From: Arenibacter troitsensis
GTDB taxonomy: Bacteria > Bacteroidota > Bacteroidia > Flavobacteriales > Flavobacteriaceae
NCBI RefSeq assembly: GCF_900177645.1
Contig: NZ_FXAO01000006.1
Location: 248,001-312,000, forward strand
DNA length: 64,000 nt
Reading direction: 5' to 3'
Position 1 is the stretch's first letter; the number at the start of each line of letters is the position of its first letter. Positions 36,568-46,019 of the stretch are shown piece after piece. The notes under the pieces were generated by a model. That model was not told the origin of the DNA, did not search any database, and was given only the letters and a program-made list of their open reading frames with translations. The position numbers and the translations under genes are program-made.

Positions 36568-39500
36568 ATGTTACAACTGTTCGCACAGTCTCCCCAACTG
36601 GGAAAACTGAGGGCAACTATTGCCGATTTCCAAAATAACGCCTCTGCGACCTCAAAACCTAAAACCAATATCAAAGGACTAACAGGGTCTGCCCTCTCCT
36701 TCGTAATTGCAGAAATATTTCATAAATCCGAGGCTCCATTTTTGTTAATTTTAAACGATAAGGAGGAAGCCGCCTATTATTTAAACGACCTGGAGCAGCT
36801 GTTAGGGGATAACGATGTGTTATTTTACCCCGGTAGTTACAGAAGGCCTTACCAGATTGAGGAAACGGACAATGCCAATGTGCTTTTGCGTGCAGAAGTA
36901 CTAAACCGTATCAACTCCAGAAAAAAACCGGCGATCATCGTAACCTATGCCGATGCGCTTTTTGAAAAAGTGGTGACCAGAAAGGAACTGGAGAAAAATA
37001 CCCTAAAAATTAAACTGGAGGATACCCTTTCCCTAGACTTTTTAAATGAGGTTTTGTTCGAATATAAATTTAAAAGGGTCGATTTTGTAACGGAGCCAGG
37101 AGAATTCTCTGTACGTGGTGGTATCATGGACGTATTTTCCTTTTCCCACGATGAACCTTACAGAATTGAATTCTTTGGGGACGAAGTAGACAGCATCAGA
37201 ACCTTTGATGTGGAAACACAATTGTCTACACAAAAGGTCAAAAAGATTACCATCATCCCCAATGTGGAAAACAAGTTCCTGGACGAAAACCGGGAAAGCT
37301 TTCTAAAGTACATATCCCCAAACACCCTAATCTTTAGCAAGAACCTTAGTTTGCTCTACGCTAGGTTGGATTCATTTTTTGAAAAGGCAGAAGAGGCATT
37401 TACCAAACTCTCCAAAGAAATAAAGCATGCGAAACCACAGGAATTGTTTACCAATTCCGATTTATTAAAACATCAGCTGGCCGATTTTGGCCTGGTAGAG
37501 ATCGATGGAAGCTCTACAACTTCAAGTGATTCGGAAACCATAGTTTTCAATACAAAACCTCAACCATCCTTCAATAAGAAATTCGATTTATTAATTGAAA
37601 ACCTTAACGATAACTACAAAAACGGATTTACCAATTACCTCTTTTGCGCCACAGACCAACAGGCCAAAAGGTTTCACGATATTTTTGATGAAGTGGGAAA
37701 GGAAGTCCATTATAAAACCGTTGTACTTCCCCTATACCAAGGGTTTTTGGACCACGACCTAAAGATAGCCTGTTATACGGACCATCAAATCTTTGAGCGC
37801 TATCTAAAATTCCACTTAAAAAATGGCTACGCCAAAAAACAGGCCATTACCCTAAAGGATCTGAACAAATTGGAAATTGGGGACTATGTTACCCATATAG
37901 ACCACGGTATCGGGAAATTTGGGGGCTTACAAAAGATAGACGTTGAAGGCAAGAAACAAGAAGCTATAAAGCTAATGTACGGGGAAAGGGACATTCTTTA
38001 TGTCAGCATACATTCCTTGCACAAAATTTCGAAATTCAATGGAAAGGACGGCGCTCCCCCAAAAATATACAAGCTGGGTTCAGGGGCATGGAAAAAAATC
38101 AAGGACAAGGCCAAGTCACGTGTTAAAAAAATTGCCTTCGACCTAATCCAACTTTATGCCAAGCGAAGACTGGAAAAAGGATTTCAATACGGTCCGGACA
38201 GCTACTTACAGCACGAACTGGAAGCTTCCTTTATTTACGAGGATACCCCGGACCAAAGCAAGTCTACCGAAGACATCAAGAAAGACATGGAAAGCGAAAG
38301 GCCCATGGACCGACTCGTTTGCGGGGATGTAGGGTTTGGAAAAACAGAAGTAGCCATTAGGGCAGCTTTTAAAGCTGTTGACAATGGTAAACAAGTGGCC
38401 GTATTGGTACCCACTACCATTTTGGCCTTTCAACACCACCGGACCTTTTCGGAGCGTTTAAAGGATATGCCGGTTACGGTAGATTATGTAAATCGTTTTA
38501 GGACCGCCAAAGAGAAAAAAGAGACCTTGGAAAATCTGGCAGCGGGTAAGGTAGATATCATTATTGGCACCCATCAGTTGGTAAACAAGAACGTGAAGTT
38601 CAAGGATCTGGGCTTATTGGTCGTTGATGAGGAACAAAAATTTGGGGTATCGGTCAAGGACAAATTAAAATCCATAAAGGAAAATGTAGATGTCCTTACG
38701 CTTACCGCTACGCCCATCCCAAGAACGCTTCAATTTAGTTTAATGGCGGCCAGGGACCTATCGGTCATCAATACGGCACCACCCAATAGATACCCTATAG
38801 AAAGCGAGGTAATCCGATTCAGCGAAGAAACCATTCGCGATGCCATCACCTACGAAATCCAACGGGGCGGACAGGTCTTCTTTATCCACAATAGAATTGA
38901 AAATATTAAGGAAGTTGCCGGAATGATCCAAAGACTGGTGCCTGATGCCAAAATTGGTATCGGCCACGGGCAAATGGATGGCAAAAAATTGGAAACCCTT
39001 ATGTTGGCCTTTATGAATGGTGAGTTCGATGTACTTATTTCCACCACCATTGTAGAAAGCGGTCTGGACGTTACCAATGCCAACACCATTTTTATTAACA
39101 ATGCCAATAATTTTGGCCTGAGCGACCTCCATCAAATGAGAGGACGTGTAGGCCGAAGCAATAAAAAGGCTTTCTGTTACTTTATTACCCCTCCCTATGA
39201 TGTTATGACCAACGATGCTAGGAAAAGAATTCAGGCATTGGAACAATTTACGGATCTGGGTAGCGGTTTCAATATTGCCATGAAAGATCTGGAAATTAGG
39301 GGTGCAGGTGATTTGTTGGGGGGCGAACAAAGTGGATTTATCAATGAAATTGGCTTTGATGCCTATCAGAAAATATTGGCCGAAGCCATAGACGAACTTA
39401 AGGAAAACGAATTTAAGGAGCTTTACGAAGAAGTTGGTGGCAAACCAAAAGTCTTTGTGAAGGAAACCCAAATAGATTCCGATTTTGAATTGTTGTTCCC

Positions 39501-39951
39501 TGATGATTATATTAACAATATAACCGAACGCTTAAACCTCTATACCGAACTGAACCAAGTCTCCGAGGAAGAGGGGTTACAAAAATTTGAGACGGAATTG
39601 ATCGACAGATTTGGGGAGCTACCCACCCAGGCGGAGGACTTATTAAACTCGGTCCGCATCAAATGGATAGCAAATAGTATTGGCCTGGAGAAAATAGTGA
39701 TGAAGAAGGGCAAGATGATCGGCTATTTTATAGCGGACCAGCAATCTGATTTTTACCAAAGCAGTTCCTTTACCGCCGTGTTGCAATTTGTACAAGCCCA
39801 TCCCAACCTTGCCAAACTAAAAGAAAAGCAGACCCGTAACGGACTGCGACTTCTGTTGGTATTTGAGCATATAAATTCGATTGATAAAGCCTATAAGTCC
39901 ATTCAACCATTTAATATACTTATCCCTAAAACTGGAATAACGGTCCCATAA
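36568..39951 (+). CDS. mfd: Transcription-repair coupling factor
   Basis: 1127 residues from ATG 36568. A TTG at 36535 would add 11 residues but lies inside the -7 element of the mfd promoter, so it cannot be the start. Order: UvrB-homology region (DFVTEPGEFSVRGGIMDVFS), CarD-like RNA polymerase interaction domain (GDYVTHIDHGIGKFGG), then SF2 translocase motifs GDVGFGKTEVAIRAA, DEEQKFG, TLTATPIPRT, VESGLDV and QMRGRVGR, and a C-terminal TRCF domain. It removes stalled RNA polymerase and recruits UvrA. A thioredoxin-like gene follows 15 bases later. Confidence 0.96.
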   Translation: MLQLFAQSPQLGKLRATIADFQNNASATSKPKTNIKGLTGSALSFVIAEIFHKSEAPFLLILNDKEEAAYYLNDLEQLLGDNDVLFYPGSYRRPYQIEETDNANVLLRAEVLNRINSRKKPAIIVTYADALFEKVVTRKELEKNTLKIKLEDTLSLDFLNEVLFEYKFKRVDFVTEPGEFSVRGGIMDVFSFSHDEPYRIEFFGDEVDSIRTFDVETQLSTQKVKKITIIPNVENKFLDENRESFLKYISPNTLIFSKNLSLLYARLDSFFEKAEEAFTKLSKEIKHAKPQELFTNSDLLKHQLADFGLVEIDGSSTTSSDSETIVFNTKPQPSFNKKFDLLIENLNDNYKNGFTNYLFCATDQQAKRFHDIFDEVGKEVHYKTVVLPLYQGFLDHDLKIACYTDHQIFERYLKFHLKNGYAKKQAITLKDLNKLEIGDYVTHIDHGIGKFGGLQKIDVEGKKQEAIKLMYGERDILYVSIHSLHKISKFNGKDGAPPKIYKLGSGAWKKIKDKAKSRVKKIAFDLIQLYAKRRLEKGFQYGPDSYLQHELEASFIYEDTPDQSKSTEDIKKDMESERPMDRLVCGDVGFGKTEVAIRAAFKAVDNGKQVAVLVPTTILAFQHHRTFSERLKDMPVTVDYVNRFRTAKEKKETLENLAAGKVDIIIGTHQLVNKNVKFKDLGLLVVDEEQKFGVSVKDKLKSIKENVDVLTLTATPIPRTLQFSLMAARDLSVINTAPPNRYPIESEVIRFSEETIRDAITYEIQRGGQVFFIHNRIENIKEVAGMIQRLVPDAKIGIGHGQMDGKKLETLMLAFMNGEFDVLISTTIVESGLDVTNANTIFINNANNFGLSDLHQMRGRVGRSNKKAFCYFITPPYDVMTNDARKRIQALEQFTDLGSGFNIAMKDLEIRGAGDLLGGEQSGFINEIGFDAYQKILAEAIDELKENEFKELYEEVGGKPKVFVKETQIDSDFELLFPDDYINNITERLNLYTELNQVSEEEGLQKFETELIDRFGELPTQAEDLLNSVRIKWIANSIGLEKIVMKKGKMIGYFIADQQSDFYQSSSFTAVLQFVQAHPNLAKLKEKQTRNGLRLLLVFEHINSIDKAYKSIQPFNILIPKTGITVP

Positions 39952-39966
39952 AACGCCCTTAAAGAG

Positions 39967-41298
39967 ATGAATTTAAAAAACGTATTATACCTATCAATCC
40001 TATGTTTTTCTCTATTTTCGAAGGCCCAGCACAGCATTTCAGGAAATTTATCCCCGGCCGATGATTACAAATGGTTGATTGCCTATAAACTAAATCCGGA
40101 CCATCAGAATTATATAGCCGACACCGCTGTTAAGAACGGGACTTTCTCCCTTATTATTCCTGCCAATGCCAAGACGGGAATGTACAGACTGGTATATGCC
40201 GTACCCCAAGAGGAATTCTATTTTGATTTTATCTATAATGGAAAGGAGGACATTGTTCTCTCTTTCGATTCCCAAAAAGGCCTGTCCTTTATATCCTCCA
40301 ATGAAAATCTTTTATATACCAGATACTTTAATGAAATCCATGGGCTGGAGAAACAAATTGCCCAATTTTATTCGGAAAAAAAGAAGGACCGCAGCCTGCT
40401 TTTAAACCTTAACAAGAAGTTGGCCGCGGTGCAAAAATCATTCGAAACCCAATCACAAGGGATGCTCAGCGGACACTTCATTTCGGCAAACAGACCCTAT
40501 ATTTCCTCGGGCTATGAGGATGTTGAAACCTACATAAAGAATAAAAGGGAACATTATTTTAACGCCTTGGACTTTAACGATGAGGTATTACTGGGATCCG
40601 ACTTTTTAACGGACAAGGTGGTTAATTACGTATTTACGGCCCTTCCCCAACATCAAATTCCAAATAAAGAAAAAGAGCCCGTAATTATAGAAAATATTAA
40701 GGAATTGGCCCGCGTATTGGAAAATGTAAGTGCCAACAACAAGGTTCAGTTATTTAATAGTCTTTGGACAAAGGCCTCCGAAGGCAATCTAAATAAGGCG
40801 GCCGATTTTATTTATAGTAATTACCTCAAATCCCTGGCCACAGAAACCAATAAATCCGAACTCTTAAAAAAGATCGAAACACAAAATAGGCTTCGTTTGG
40901 GAGCCATAGCCCCAGAAATTACTTGGAATGAAGGTAGTAGCACCAAAAAACTCAGCGATCTTACAGGGGCAAAGAATTACGTAATTGTATTTTGGAGCAG
41001 TACCTGTTCCCACTGCCTACAGCAACTACCGGAATTTCACAAAAATTTAAAGGGTATTTCCAACATCAAGGTTTTAGCTATTGGCTTGGAAGACGATGAT
41101 GTAACTTGGAAAAAAGAATCGGCCAAACTACCAGACTTCATTCACGGTATTGCACTAGGAAAATGGGAAAGTCCGTACGCGGATATTTACGATATCCATC
41201 AAACCCCCACCTATTATATTTTGGACAATGAAAAGCGCATCGTTGCCAGACCGGATGATTACCAAGAGGTTGTGAAATTCTTAAAAGGGAATAATTAA
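39967..41298 (+). CDS. TlpA-like thioredoxin-fold periplasmic protein
   Basis: 443 residues. A signal peptide ends near FSKAQ. The N-terminal ~110 residues form a beta domain like DUF4369, the middle is helical, and the C-terminal ~140 residues form a thioredoxin-like redoxin domain with active site WSSTCSHCLQQLPEF (CSHC) and the cis-Pro loop QTPTYYI. Such proteins reduce or isomerise disulfides, or supply apocytochromes with reductant. It follows mfd after 15 bases, but functional coupling is not evident. Confidence 0.85.
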   Translation: MNLKNVLYLSILCFSLFSKAQHSISGNLSPADDYKWLIAYKLNPDHQNYIADTAVKNGTFSLIIPANAKTGMYRLVYAVPQEEFYFDFIYNGKEDIVLSFDSQKGLSFISSNENLLYTRYFNEIHGLEKQIAQFYSEKKKDRSLLLNLNKKLAAVQKSFETQSQGMLSGHFISANRPYISSGYEDVETYIKNKREHYFNALDFNDEVLLGSDFLTDKVVNYVFTALPQHQIPNKEKEPVIIENIKELARVLENVSANNKVQLFNSLWTKASEGNLNKAADFIYSNYLKSLATETNKSELLKKIETQNRLRLGAIAPEITWNEGSSTKKLSDLTGAKNYVIVFWSSTCSHCLQQLPEFHKNLKGISNIKVLAIGLEDDDVTWKKESAKLPDFIHGIALGKWESPYADIYDIHQTPTYYILDNEKRIVARPDDYQEVVKFLKGNN

Positions 41299-41349
41299 CA
41301 CATTGCCATTGGAGACAATACGTTTTTCTATTATCACATTTACACATTG

Positions 41350-41398
41350 AAACATTGTACCATTTAACCAATGGCTACATTAGTACATTACAATGTTT
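41350..41398. repeat. Inverted repeat between convergent genes
   Basis: Arms AAACATTGTA (41350-41359) and TACAATGTTT (41389-41398) enclose 29 bases; a second weaker dyad, GCCATTGG with CCAATGGC, is nested around it. It overlaps the end of the ACT-domain gene. It may serve as a two-way terminator, although no T-run follows. Confidence 0.4.
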
Positions 41399-42047
41399 TA
41401 AGGTCCTTGATTGTCTTAAAGGCTACATCTACCTGCTCGTCATTTACGATGATGGTAAATTCATTGGTAGTGGATATTACTTCGTATAGCACGATACCCT
41501 CCCATGCCAAGCGTTGAAAAATAAAATAGTAGATCCCTGGTACGGACACGTTTTCCGCTGGCAACTTTACGGTAATAGAGGAAAGGTTCTCGGCCTTTTG
41601 GGTGCACTTTTCATTCTTGAACAAGTCCTCCACTGCCTCGTCCAATATATTACTGACAACGATATTAAGTTCGTTGACCCCTCTTGACGACGTATAGAAA
41701 ACATCCTTGTTCCTGTTTACCTCATTCAACAAAACAGTCTGATTTTCCAAAATGGATTCGGACACCAAAAAGGTAAAATCGGTCAACGATGACCTTACCG
41801 TAATCTCCCCTATATTTTTTAATACTTTAATAATTTTATGGGTAGCACGGAACTCCAAATCATCGGAAAGACGCTTTAAGGCCATGACAATAGCACCATT
41901 GCGAATATCCTTTCCCAACTCACTTTCTATTTCCGGTTTTACTATCCTAGAAAGCGATGTTAAGTTAATAATCCCCTGAGCTAAAGCACTTTGCAAAAAT
42001 GGTTTCTTTTTAATGTAGTCTTCCACGACCGATGAAATAGTCTTCAT
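41388..42047 (-). CDS. ACT-domain protein (aspartate-kinase-like regulatory region only)
   Basis: 219 residues. It lacks any kinase catalytic motif. The N-terminal ~75 residues look helical and possibly winged-helix-like (IINLTSLSRIVKPEIESELGK), and the C-terminal part contains two ACT-like beta-alpha-beta segments (LSSITVKLPAENVSVPGIYY, IVLYEVISTTNEFTIIVND) of the type found in aspartate kinases. Automatic annotation often names these aspartate kinase. It may be an amino-acid sensor or regulator; that is inference. YraN lies upstream on the same strand. Confidence 0.7.
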   Translation of the reverse strand: MKTISSVVEDYIKKKPFLQSALAQGIINLTSLSRIVKPEIESELGKDIRNGAIVMALKRLSDDLEFRATHKIIKVLKNIGEITVRSSLTDFTFLVSESILENQTVLLNEVNRNKDVFYTSSRGVNELNIVVSNILDEAVEDLFKNEKCTQKAENLSSITVKLPAENVSVPGIYYFIFQRLAWEGIVLYEVISTTNEFTIIVNDEQVDVAFKTIKDLKTL

Positions 42048-42098
42048 TTTCTTAAACTTTTGGTAAAAATAACAAATTGTTACAAATAAAACAAATAA

Positions 42099-42458
42099 TT
42101 AAAAGTGATAGAATGCATTTTCCAAATGTTCTATGCTAAAGTTCGTCCCATTTTTAAGTATGGTAATGATATCGAACCTAGTCTCTACATCAAGATCCTT
42201 GCTAATAATATAATGATCGGCCGCCATGACCAATAGCTTTATTTTCTTATCGGTAACCGTGTCTGCAATGGGTTGCATATAGTCGGAACTTCGCGATTTT
42301 ACCTCTACAATGGCCAAAATATCTCCTTTTCTCGCAATTATATCGATCTCTGCTTTCATATACCTATAATTTCTATGAATTACGTTATAACCCTTTTCAA
42401 CTAAATGGTCCACCGCCAATTGCTCTCCCTTCTTCCCAAATTCGTTATGCTTTGCCAT
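42099..42458 (-). CDS. YraN family (UPF0102) nuclease-fold protein
   Basis: 119 residues, standard YraN size: GKKGEQLAVDHLVEKGYNVI, KAEIDIIARKGDILAIVEVK (the Asp and Glu-x-Lys of a PD-(D/E)xK-like fold), SRSSDYMQP and TRFDIITI. Its role is unclear, perhaps Holliday-junction or nucleic-acid processing. It lies 51 bases upstream of the ACT-domain gene on the same strand. Confidence 0.92.
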   Translation of the reverse strand: MAKHNEFGKKGEQLAVDHLVEKGYNVIHRNYRYMKAEIDIIARKGDILAIVEVKSRSSDYMQPIADTVTDKKIKLLVMAADHYIISKDLDVETRFDIITILKNGTNFSIEHLENAFYHF

Positions 42459-42649
42459 TCCGTTTCGATTCTATTTACCAAAAAAAGTGCATTTTATCGA
42501 AAAACCTAACATACTGTCGTCCAAATTTCTATAAACCACGTAATTTGTTATGAATTATAACGAAAATTTCGTAAGAGCTATAATTTCTTATTAAAAAGTA
42601 CGTTATGCAATGACCCCTTACTTATAACCTATCAAATGCGGAATAAATT

Positions 42650-44158
42650 ATGGAATTTTTCATAAACTGTAATACTTCTAGTTTGGCTCCCTACACCACC
42701 CCGTTGGATGGACAAAGGGCCCAACATTTATATAGGAGATTGGGTTTTAGTGCCTCCGTTCAAACAATTAACCAAGCAACTGGCCAATCTGCCGGCAATT
42801 TGGTTGATTCACTTATTTCTGAAGCGCAAAATAAGCCCCTCTTGGCTGCTCCAATCTGGGCAGATTGGAACAACAGTAATTATCCTGAAGATGATGAGCA
42901 GCGCGGACAAATAATAAGGTCGCAACAAGAAGAATTTAAGTTGGCCTATACCAACGCCCTACTTGAAAATAACCTCCGGGACCGTCTTAGTTTTTTTTGG
43001 AGCAATCATTTTGTAACAGAACTGGACGTTTACAATTGTAATTCATTCCTTTACCATTATATCAATTGCCTGCAACGCAATGCAATTGGCAATTTCAAGA
43101 CCTTTGTTAGCGAAATTGGCCTTACCAGCGCTATGCTCTACTATTTGGATGGCGTTTATAACAATGGCAGCAACCCCAACGAGAATTATGCCCGTGAACT
43201 TTATGAACTATTTACCTTAGGAGAGGGAAATGGCTATACAGAGCAGGATATCATTGAAACCGCCAAGGCCCTTTCCGGCTATGTTGAAAGAGGGGAAATA
43301 GGCTGTGAGCAGGTATTGTTTGATGCTTCCAAATTTAATTCGGAGAGCAAAACAATTTTTGGACGCACCGGAAATTGGGGATATGATGACGTTATCGACA
43401 TTCTTTTTGAAGAAAGAGCCAATGAAATAGGCTATTTCATCTGTAAAAAATTATATGAATTTTTTGTTCACCCAGATGCTACGGATGAGGCCAACAATGC
43501 CAAGACCATTATTGATGGCCTAACCGCAACCTTTATCAGCAATAACTTTGAATTGGCACCAGTGTTAAGTCAACTTTTTAAAAGCCAACATTTTTTTGAC
43601 GATGAAGCCATTGGCGTTATTATTAAAAGTCCGTTCGATTTATACTTGAACACTATTAATGAAACCGGTTTTACCTTTAACGATACTACCATTGGAAGTG
43701 CCATAAATTATAGTGGGTTGCTGGGTCAGGATCTTTTCGATCCTTTTGATGTTGCAGGATGGCAACGAAACAGGGATTGGATCAATACCAATTTTATGAT
43801 TGGCCGTTGGCTTACCATGGAAACTATTGTTGATGGTTTTTACCAGGACAACCCTGAACAATTCAGGACATTTGCCATGGATGCCGTTGGACCGGCCAAC
43901 AGTAGTACCAGTAACCCCGAGATTGTTGTACGGGCCATTGTAGACAAAATTACACCTAAGGGATTGTATACCCAACAGGATTTTGACAATGCCATGTCCG
44001 CATTTAAAATAGAAGATGTTCCAGAAGATTATTATGGCCCCGATTATATTCCTGGCGGACAATCCTTATGGATTTTAAGCATAAGCCAGGAGGTTCCATC
44101 ACAGGTTCATCTACTCTTAAGACACCTTACCAGACAACCCGAATATCAACTAAAATAA
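42650..44158 (+). CDS. DUF1800 family protein
   Basis: 502 residues matching the DUF1800 pattern: HLYRRLGFSAS near the start, FWSNHFV, MLYYLDGVYNNGSNPNENYA, RELYELFTLGEG, YTEQDIIETAKALSGY, IFGRTGNWGYDDVIDI and PFDVAGWQRNRDWI. The DUF has no proven function and is nearly always paired with a DUF1501 gene, as here 11 bases downstream. No signal peptide is visible at the N-terminus used. Confidence 0.9.
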   Translation: MEFFINCNTSSLAPYTTPLDGQRAQHLYRRLGFSASVQTINQATGQSAGNLVDSLISEAQNKPLLAAPIWADWNNSNYPEDDEQRGQIIRSQQEEFKLAYTNALLENNLRDRLSFFWSNHFVTELDVYNCNSFLYHYINCLQRNAIGNFKTFVSEIGLTSAMLYYLDGVYNNGSNPNENYARELYELFTLGEGNGYTEQDIIETAKALSGYVERGEIGCEQVLFDASKFNSESKTIFGRTGNWGYDDVIDILFEERANEIGYFICKKLYEFFVHPDATDEANNAKTIIDGLTATFISNNFELAPVLSQLFKSQHFFDDEAIGVIIKSPFDLYLNTINETGFTFNDTTIGSAINYSGLLGQDLFDPFDVAGWQRNRDWINTNFMIGRWLTMETIVDGFYQDNPEQFRTFAMDAVGPANSSTSNPEIVVRAIVDKITPKGLYTQQDFDNAMSAFKIEDVPEDYYGPDYIPGGQSLWILSISQEVPSQVHLLLRHLTRQPEYQLK

Positions 44159-44169
44159 AACCGACCGCT

Positions 44170-45885
44170 ATGTGCGATACTCATCATAATTCACCCCATA
44201 AAGGTAAGGACCATGATGGTCACGATTTGGAACATAAGACCTGGAGTCGACGTTCCTTCCTTCAAGCCTTAGGTATTGCCGGTTCCGGATCCATGATGCT
44301 GGGTAGTAATTTTCTAACCGCATCGGCCCCATCCCCTCTGACCTCGGCTATAGCCATGGCAGAAACCGATAATATTTTAATATTAATTCGCTTGTCAGGT
44401 GGTAATGACGGTCTTAGTACCATTATCCCCATTGAACAATATGACATCTATGCCAATGCACGTCCCAATATTTATCTTCCGGAAAGTAAAATATTAAGGT
44501 TAACGGATGAATTTGGGGTACCTACCTATATGAAATCTTTGGAACCCATGTGGGGAGAAGGTCAGTTTAAAGCGGTACATGGTGTAGGTTATGAAGGCCA
44601 AAGTCTGTCCCATTTTACCGGTTCGGATATTTTTGCCAATACCGACCTAAGTACTACAGGCTTCAGCGGAAGGAAAACAGGATGGATGGGTAGACATTTT
44701 GAATATCTATATCCTGATTATTTGTCGGATTTTCCAGGTAGCCGGCCAGAGGGCCCAGCCGCTATCCAAGTAGGAAACTACGGAAGTTTGGTTTTTGAAG
44801 GTGAGGAGACCAACTACGCCTTTGTAACCAACAATATAGATCAGTTGGAACAAATTGCGGAAACAGGACTACAATATTCCGTAGAGGATTCCCTCTTTGA
44901 TAATTGTATGTACAGCGACCAGATAAAATTTCTTAGAGGTGTATCCAACGTAACCAACGAATACGCAGGCACTATACATGAAGCCTATATGCGCGGGGCA
45001 AACCAGGTGGAGTATCAAAACAATGGTTTTGCCAGACAATTGGCATTGTTGGCCAGATTGATTAAAGGAAACCTTGGCACTAAGGTCTATATGATTAGTA
45101 TGGGAGGTTTTGACACCCATGGAAATCAACCTTTGGTACACGAACGCCTAATGACCCAGCTGTCTATTGCTGTTGACAATTTTTATGATGATTTGGCCTT
45201 TACCCAGCAGGACGACAAGGTATTGAGTATGACTTTTTCCGAATTCGGTAGAAGGATTTATGAAAATGGATCCAATGGAACCGACCACGGAAAGGCTGCC
45301 CCTACCTTATTTTTTGGTTCTGGATTAAACGGCAGTGCCTTTGTAGGAGACCATCCCTCATTGGATGAGCCCAATAGTAGAGGTAACCTTGAGTATACCA
45401 TGGATTTTAGAAACCTGTATGCCACTGTACTGGCCGAATGGTTATGTGTAGATATTCCACTAGTGGAACAACATATCATGGACGGATATAAATATACCCC
45501 TGTAAACCTAGGCTTTAACTGTAGCGGAGTGGATTTCCCGGATATTGTTTATAGTGATGGGCAGCCAACTCCTCCAACGCCAACAGATCCAACTGGGGAA
45601 AATCCAAATCCTGAATTGCTGGATGCCATCGTTCACAAACCTTTTTACCCAACAGATTCAACACCCCATATTTATCTGGAAATGCCTTTTAGCGGTCATG
45701 TGGACATCCAATTGTTCAACATCATGGGCCAGCATTTAGGAACGGTATATAATGAAATTATGTTGGAGGGCTCCATTGAAATCAATGTTAGGGAGAGACT
45801 ATCAACCTATTTGGCTTCCGGAAAATATATTTATAGAATACAGGTTCAGGATAAAAAACTGAGCAAATCCATAATGGTAGCTTAA
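44170..45885 (+). CDS. DUF1501 family protein with Tat signal and T9SS-like C-terminus
   Basis: 571 residues from ATG 44170, 11 bases after the DUF1800 stop; an in-frame upstream ATG at 44068 would overlap that gene and lacks support. After a His/Asp-rich start comes the twin-arginine motif SRRSFLQALGIAGSGSMMLG. The DUF1501 body has IRLSGGNDGLSTIIP, HFTGSDIF, MISMGGFDTHGNQ and MTFSEFGRRIYENGSNGTDH, a sulfatase-like fold. The last ~80 residues (IQLFNIMGQHLGTVYNE, LASGKYIYRIQVQDKKLSKS) resemble a type A T9SS sorting domain. It would be folded in the cytoplasm, moved by Tat, and presented by T9SS. Substrate unknown. Confidence 0.9.
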   Translation: MCDTHHNSPHKGKDHDGHDLEHKTWSRRSFLQALGIAGSGSMMLGSNFLTASAPSPLTSAIAMAETDNILILIRLSGGNDGLSTIIPIEQYDIYANARPNIYLPESKILRLTDEFGVPTYMKSLEPMWGEGQFKAVHGVGYEGQSLSHFTGSDIFANTDLSTTGFSGRKTGWMGRHFEYLYPDYLSDFPGSRPEGPAAIQVGNYGSLVFEGEETNYAFVTNNIDQLEQIAETGLQYSVEDSLFDNCMYSDQIKFLRGVSNVTNEYAGTIHEAYMRGANQVEYQNNGFARQLALLARLIKGNLGTKVYMISMGGFDTHGNQPLVHERLMTQLSIAVDNFYDDLAFTQQDDKVLSMTFSEFGRRIYENGSNGTDHGKAAPTLFFGSGLNGSAFVGDHPSLDEPNSRGNLEYTMDFRNLYATVLAEWLCVDIPLVEQHIMDGYKYTPVNLGFNCSGVDFPDIVYSDGQPTPPTPTDPTGENPNPELLDAIVHKPFYPTDSTPHIYLEMPFSGHVDIQLFNIMGQHLGTVYNEIMLEGSIEINVRERLSTYLASGKYIYRIQVQDKKLSKSIMVA

Positions 45886-45912
45886 AGTCACCCCTACTTA
45901 CTATGCGAGAAG

Positions 45913-45961
45913 GCCTTCGTAAATTCTGAATTCTTTTCAGGGTTACGAAGGCTTATTTTTT
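45913..45961 (+). terminator. Terminator after the DUF1800/DUF1501 operon
   Basis: A 10-bp stem GCCTTCGTAA/TTACGAAGGC with a 20-base loop, followed by TTATTTTTT. It lies 27 bases after the DUF1501 stop. Confidence 0.8.
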
Positions 45962-45993
45962 GAAGGAATACGCCAGCTGCAAGTAAAAATCTT

Positions 45994-46001
45994 TATTTTT
46001 G
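45994..46001 (+). promoter_or_regulatory. Putative -7 element of metG
   Basis: TATTTTTG, an exact TANNTTTG match 19 bases before the metG ATG. It overlaps the TTG at 45999, which argues against that codon as the start. No TTTG at the expected -33 position. Confidence 0.45.
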
Positions 46002-46019
46002 CACCCTAATCCAAAAATA

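Noticed and set aside
41388-42047. Aspartate kinase
   Set aside because: No kinase motifs; only ACT-type segments are present.
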